DNA of 64,000 nt from Ulota crispa (taxonomy: Eukaryota > Streptophyta > Bryopsida > Orthotrichales > Orthotrichaceae): NCBI GenBank assembly GCA_963920765.1, contig OY987244.1, positions 27,694,358 to 27,758,357 on the forward strand, in the 5' to 3' direction. Below, one piece after another: positions 59,583-64,000 of the stretch; position 1 is the stretch's first letter; every line of letters starts with the position of its first letter. The position numbers and the translations under genes are program-made. The notes beneath the pieces were generated by a model that saw nothing but the letters and a program-made list of their open reading frames with translations, had not been told where the DNA came from and did no database searches.

Positions 59583-60229
59583 AGGGCGGCTTCACACTAT
59601 GGCCGAAGGTCGAGAGGCCGTCGGTCTGCACCAATCAGATTGTAAGAAACCCAAAGTCCAGCCACTCAACCTTTCACACTAGTGGTCAAACTCCAAAAGT
59701 CGTCATTCTCCAAATGTCTACATGGTAGCACTTTATCATTCAAGGTTGACGGCCTCTCAGTAATAGTTTGGGTCAAGTAAAAATGAAAACCCAAACTATG
59801 ATTGAGAGGCTGTCACATTGTTTTCATAAAATAATCAAAAGCTTACAAGATCTTAGCCATTGGATTTGGAAGGTCTCATAAATGCTATGACTTTGGACTT
59901 TGGGCTTGGACTTTGGGCTTGGCCTTTGGAGGCTTCACATATGACCATTCAAGTTGAGAGACCATGAAAGTTTATGACTTTGGGACTTTGGGCTTGGCTT
60001 TTGGAGGCTTCGCACTATGGCCATTCAAGTTGAGAGTCCGTGGAAGCTCATTGCCAAAAATTTGGCATTTGAACTTGACCTTTGGAGGCTTCACACTAAA
60101 ATCGACCAAAGGTGTCAAAAACAATATTTTAATACCTATTTTCAGCACATTTTCTTGGCCTCTCACCAAAATTTGGGCACTTAATCCCACGGCCTCTCGA
60201 CTTGGCCGATCATAGTGTGAAGCCACCCT
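59583..60229. mobile_element. 647-bp inverted-repeat element with AGGGCGGCTTCACACTATGGCC ends
   Basis: The left end AGGGCGGCTTCACACTATGG is matched by the inverse CATAGTGTGAAGCCACCCT at the right. Several internal copies of GGAGGCTTCACACTA and GACTTTGGGCTTGG-type motifs repeat in direct and inverse sense. The flanks TATTG and GATTG share ATTG, too short to name a superfamily. The motif repetition is typical of foldback or Mutator-type elements. Confidence 0.7.
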
Positions 60230-60416
60230 GATTGAACCTTAAGCTTTGATTTTTCATTCGAAATTTATTAATTTGCTTTAAATGCAAGTGTGTCGCATGT
60301 CGAACTCAAATGATACCATGTTTTTGAAACACTTCTCACAAAGACTGCCTCGTCTTCTCAAACTTCGTACGTGATTGTCCTTTATCTTTATACAGCAAAA
60401 AATAATAATGGGTAAG

Positions 60417-61086
60417 AGGGTGATTGGGGTAACTCCATTTTGACACATAGTAAGTCAAGAATTAATCGATATGAAGATTAATATATAGAGTCTTTCTCAT
60501 TGTTCAGGGATATTTTGAGCTTCTTAGGAAAAAAATCTTACATTTCTCATTTTCAACTAGTTTTGAATATTGCCTACACATATATATTTTAATTAGGGTT
60601 TTCCAAAATCTAGCCAATTTTTGTGGTTAATTCAAATCCAAATAGTTTTTTTGACATTTCATTTGGCTGACATTTTTTTTTGGGACCTCTTTGCTCATTG
60701 TTTTCCACTCTGACAATGCAATCTAAATATAAAAATGAGGATAATTGAGGTAATTCCATTTAGACACATAATAAGTTGAAGATTAATCAATTTATGAAAA
60801 TCAATAAGTGGAGTGTCTCTCATTATTCCCCACCAATGTTTGGGGTAGCTTTGAGCTTCCTCAGTAAAAAATCCTACACTCATTTTCAACTAACTTTTTC
60901 AATAAATGCATGGGATATTGCCTATTTTCTTATAGTATCCCCAAAAGTATAGCCAACTTTTTACTGGTTGATTCAAATTTCAGCCGGTTTTTTTTTACAG
61001 TCAATCAACTAAATTTCTATTGTTATTTTGGATCTCCCCTTGTTCCTCACTTACGGCAATGCAATTTAAATATGAAAAATGAATTT
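60417..61086. repeat. direct duplication of about 320 bp
   Basis: Copy 1 (about 60417-60738) and copy 2 (about 60739-61086) follow head to tail. Shared blocks in order include TTGGGGTAACTCCATTT / TTGAGGTAATTCCATTT, GAAGATTAAT, TCATTTTCAACTA, ATATTGCCTA and GGCAATGCAAT-type sequences. Divergence is high, so the duplication is old. No gene is seen. Confidence 0.75.
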
Positions 61087-61960
61087 CAACAGTCCAAGAT
61101 ATCCTGAATGATCTCTAAAGTCCTTAGGCGTCTATTAGTGCTACAATGTCAACAGGCACTTGTCCCAAGTACGTACCAAATACGCAACAGTGGACAACAT
61201 TATCTAAGACTCTCAAATTGTACAGTACTTTGCTCGTATGGTGCAGATTTCCGTGTAGATGGGCAATGCAATAAGCACCCACGGTCCCACACGTGCTTTC
61301 TCTATTAACCCAAGTAGCTCTAAACACTGCAAAAAAAAGCCATGCTTAATTGTTTATCGATGTGGTATTGATTTCTTGTCGTCTTTCTGTAGCTGTATAG
61401 TAAAACTTAGATAGATTTTGGCTTATACTAGCCACATTGGGGAGCATGGATAAGCGTGAGTTGTCCCCAAATGAGTTAAAAATTAATAAAAAAAATTAAT
61501 GTTGGTTTTTGTAACTACAAATATGCATTGTTCGCTCCATGAATTTCAAATTAATGGTGACAGACAAGTACCCAATGCTTGACACCTACCGCTTTAAAAT
61601 GAAGAATTTTAAACTTTTGGTGTTAATAATGAATTCTGAATATCAAGTGATAAACAAATAATTCAAGCTTTATAATATATATTGTGGCTTATTATGGGGT
61701 AACCAGTAGCTTTGTCACGTTTGAGACAAATGATTGATATTTTTGAAATATTGAGTTTACTGCTTTGAATTATTCTTGAAACTTTCTATCTTTTTATTTC
61801 TTTGAAAAGTATGTTTTTAGATTTTTTCATCACCTCTTTTCTAAAAACTGTTTTCGGATGAGCATGTTGTTTGCCTATAGTATCTTAGTAGTACAAGTTT
61901 GTCTAAATTTAGCCACAATTGAGAACATTGGAATCATAAGCTATCATACATTTTGAAGAA
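61087..61960. other. intergenic DNA without recognisable gene
   Basis: A 65-67 codon stretch is open on both strands around 61108-61327 but shows no domain. The rest is AT-rich. Confidence 0.45.
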
Positions 61961-62347
61961 GGGAACTGATATATGTACCACCCTTTTTGACTATTCTACC
62001 ACACCTACTATGTATGACCAATATTTACAATAATAAGTAGGTGTGGACCACATGATCAACATCACTGTTTTGAAAACACAACTTGACATAGATGTTGCAA
62101 CTTTAAATTGTTTTTCAACTCTTGATCTTGCTCATAGTATCAATTATTATTTTTAAAATTAAACGCTTGACTATGAGCAAGATCAAGAGTTGAAAATAAA
62201 TTAAAGTTGCAACATCTATGTCAACTTGTATTTTCATATTAGTGATGTTTTTCCCATGGTTCACACCTACTTTAATAATGTAAATATTGGCCATATATAG
62301 CAGGTGTGGTAGAATAGTCAAAAAAGGTGGTACATATATTAATTCCC
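61961..62347. mobile_element. 387-bp palindromic MITE (divergent copy D of the GGGAATTGATATGTG family)
   Basis: The ends GGGAACTGATATATGTACCA and GGTACATATATTAATTCCC match the termini of copies A-C. The interior is different but also palindromic, for example TCAACTCTTGATCTTGCTCA with its exact complement near 62180. No target duplication is visible. It therefore looks like a sub-family that shares only its ends. Confidence 0.75.
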
Positions 62348-62378
62348 TACCAATTTTTGAATTAGTTGTCATATTCTC

Positions 62379-63305
62379 TTAACCCCTAAAAGATCAAGGA
62401 GTCCACTTTGGGCTTTATGAGAACTTGAGCAGGCTCTATAGACTTCATAATTTGAAATTTGTTCATGAAATTTTTAGGATGGATGCCACTCATCATGATC
62501 TACATGTGGAGCTTTATTTCATGTCATTCCAATAAGTAATGCAAAAGTTAGAAGGTTTTTTCAATTTCAATGTCAAATCGGGCAGCAAAGAATATACTCT
62601 AAATTTTTTTTAATTTTTTTATAGAATAGAATAGATTGATACCTACTCAAAAAAATTGAATCACTCAATTTCAAATAATGAGGTAAGAGTTAAAAGGAGT
62701 TTTATTTTGCAAGCAATGAAGGTAGGAAGAGGGATGAAAAGACATATAAAGTTATCTTTTACTCTCAATTTTGAAAATTTTCAAATGAAAATGAAAATCC
62801 AAGTTACTAATTGTCTATTAGAGCATTCTCACCGTTGGGATTAACAATTTTCAAATTCTTCCAAATCTTATTAGCATATTAGTTATATCTTTCATTCATC
62901 AATACCTTTCACTTCACAAATTTTGTAAAAATGAATCCAAATTTTTTTTGGTTAGATTTTTTTTGGTTAAATTTGTTATATATGCTTTCAACCCATTTTC
63001 CAACATATGGCCAAAATTGCACAAGAAATACTACATGTTTTTCTCTAAAAAGTTTGAAAAACAAAACATCACCTTTTGAAAGGGCTAAAAAGGCCTACAT
63101 TTTGTAGTTTAGGCACATTGATCTTGCAATTGGTGGGGATATTCATTCTGAAATTTTGGGACAATGTACTTGTGCAAGTCAACTAAAGGATCTATGGTTG
63201 GATTTGTTAAAAAGTAAGTTTCAATGAAGATTTTGAGCTTGGTTTGGGGACTAGTATTTTGAAGCAATTTTGGGCCTCTAAACACAAAAGAATTTTAGGG
63301 GTTAA
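62379..63305. other. segment bounded by inverted TTAACCCCTAAA motifs
   Basis: TTAACCCCTAAAAG at 62379 and its inverse TTTAGGGGTTAA at 63294-63305 bound this AT-rich stretch. No longer inverted repeat was found, so it may be two unrelated motif copies. No gene is recognised. Confidence 0.3.
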
Positions 63306-63492
63306 CATATATATAATTTTTTTCTCCAAGTTGTAAGATAAACACGTTTTTAACATATGAAAGGGAATTTATTTCACTTTTAGAAAAAGTGAAAAAAACC
63401 AACTGTTTGAAGATTAGTCATAGAAAATTTAATACATAATTTTAAAAGAAGATATTTTGATAAGTTGACTAAGAAATGCTATAGTTGGATCA

Positions 63493-63718
63493 TTAACCCC
63501 TAAAGGGCCCTTGGGCTCTGGAGCTACGGTACCATATACGATTGCAACCAATATTTAGAAGTTTGAATCAGCTAGAAATTAAGTGTTACAACCATATATA
63601 TTGAAGGGTTGTATAGTGGTGGGTGCATAAATTTTTTGGAAAGCCCTCAAAGCACCTCAAATATGTACATACGGCCATACATATAGCTGTAAAGGGCTTT
63701 TGTGATGTTTAGGGGTTA
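63493..63718. mobile_element. 226-bp element with TTAACCCCTAAAGGGCC ends
   Basis: The left end TTAACCCCTAAAGGGCCCTT and the right segment AAAGGGCTTTTGTGATGTTTAGGGGTTA are partly inverse. A short inner palindrome lies near 63655-63680. The ends resemble those of the 10603-11252 element (TTAACCCCTCA). The call depends on this similarity. Confidence 0.45.
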
Positions 63719-63820
63719 CGAGAGACAAAGAAATTAGCATTATTAGGAAAGGGATAGCATTTGACATCAAACATCCAAAGCAAACATCCAAAGAATTTTA
63801 GAGATTATTGTTATGTAGTA

Positions 63821-64000
63821 CACTAAATAGTGCATTTAGGTTGCTCCATACTAATTTCTTGACATTTCACACTATTTAAATATTAACCAAGACTACAGTA
63901 AGTTTTGTCAACAATTATTGTGATAAACAATGGAGGAAGCAAGCAAAGGTTGGGTGCATTAACAAGCATCAAAGCCAAGGAGCATGGAAGCTAGAATTTT
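63821..64000. mobile_element. Inverted-repeat element (CACTAAATAGTGCATTTAGG family, copy 3), cut by the window end
   Basis: It begins CACTAAATAGTGCATTTAGG, then TTGCTCCATACTAATTTC, matching the left end of the copy at 52820 and, inverted, the right end of the copy in lipase intron 1. The right end lies beyond position 64000. Confidence 0.6.

Overview
This window is nuclear DNA from a land plant. Five plant-type protein genes, four of them split by GT-AG introns, sit in very AT-rich intergenic DNA full of small inverted-repeat transposon remains. The gene families (a NODULIN HOMEOBOX protein, a PORR-domain organellar splicing factor, a plant-type acid lipase, a membrane-anchored cyclophilin-like protein and a STIPL1/TFIP11 splicing factor) are typical of embryophytes. 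The proteins look fairly divergent from flowering-plant versions, so a moss, lycophyte or fern is possible, but this is only an inference. There is no rRNA, no convincing tRNA gene, no CRISPR array and nothing bacterial.

Layout. 1-7060 is intergenic: a Stowaway-like element at 703-1284, three back-to-back long hairpins at 2640-5313, a MITE at 6009-6352, and then the promoter and 5' leader of STIPL1 (intronless CDS 7061-9601). 9602-14019 holds its 3' region and two further inverted-repeat elements. A four-exon cyclophilin-like gene runs on the minus strand (18180 to 14020). 18300-22999 is non-coding, with a 152-bp tandem duplication and a MITE close to the PORR gene (23000-24847, three exons). 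24848-32938 is dominated by a 3.0-kb non-autonomous CACTA element (28246-31244, ATA target-site duplication) that carries other repeats inside it. NDX (18 exons, 33333-42603) and a nine-exon lipase gene (minus strand, 51420 to 43855) are arranged tail to tail. 51421-64000 has no convincing gene but many small elements and a doubtful copia gag relic.

The five genes do not form a pathway. Three act in RNA processing or chromatin: STIPL1 in spliceosome disassembly, the PORR protein in organellar intron splicing, and NDX in homeobox and chromatin regulation. The other two are membrane or secretory proteins. All exon joins given here were checked for reading phase by hand, and each gives one uninterrupted protein (846, 301, 529, 1066 and 396 residues).

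The most notable non-genic content is a family of about 410-bp near-perfect palindromes (12918, 29190, 41418, with a divergent relative at 61961). At least two copies have 9-bp target-site duplications, which suggests Mutator-type MITEs. One copy sits inside the NDX intron that splits the homeodomain recognition helix. I saw no clearly new biological system; the best candidates for a second look are the triple hairpin array, this palindrome family, and the frame-preserving PORR intron.
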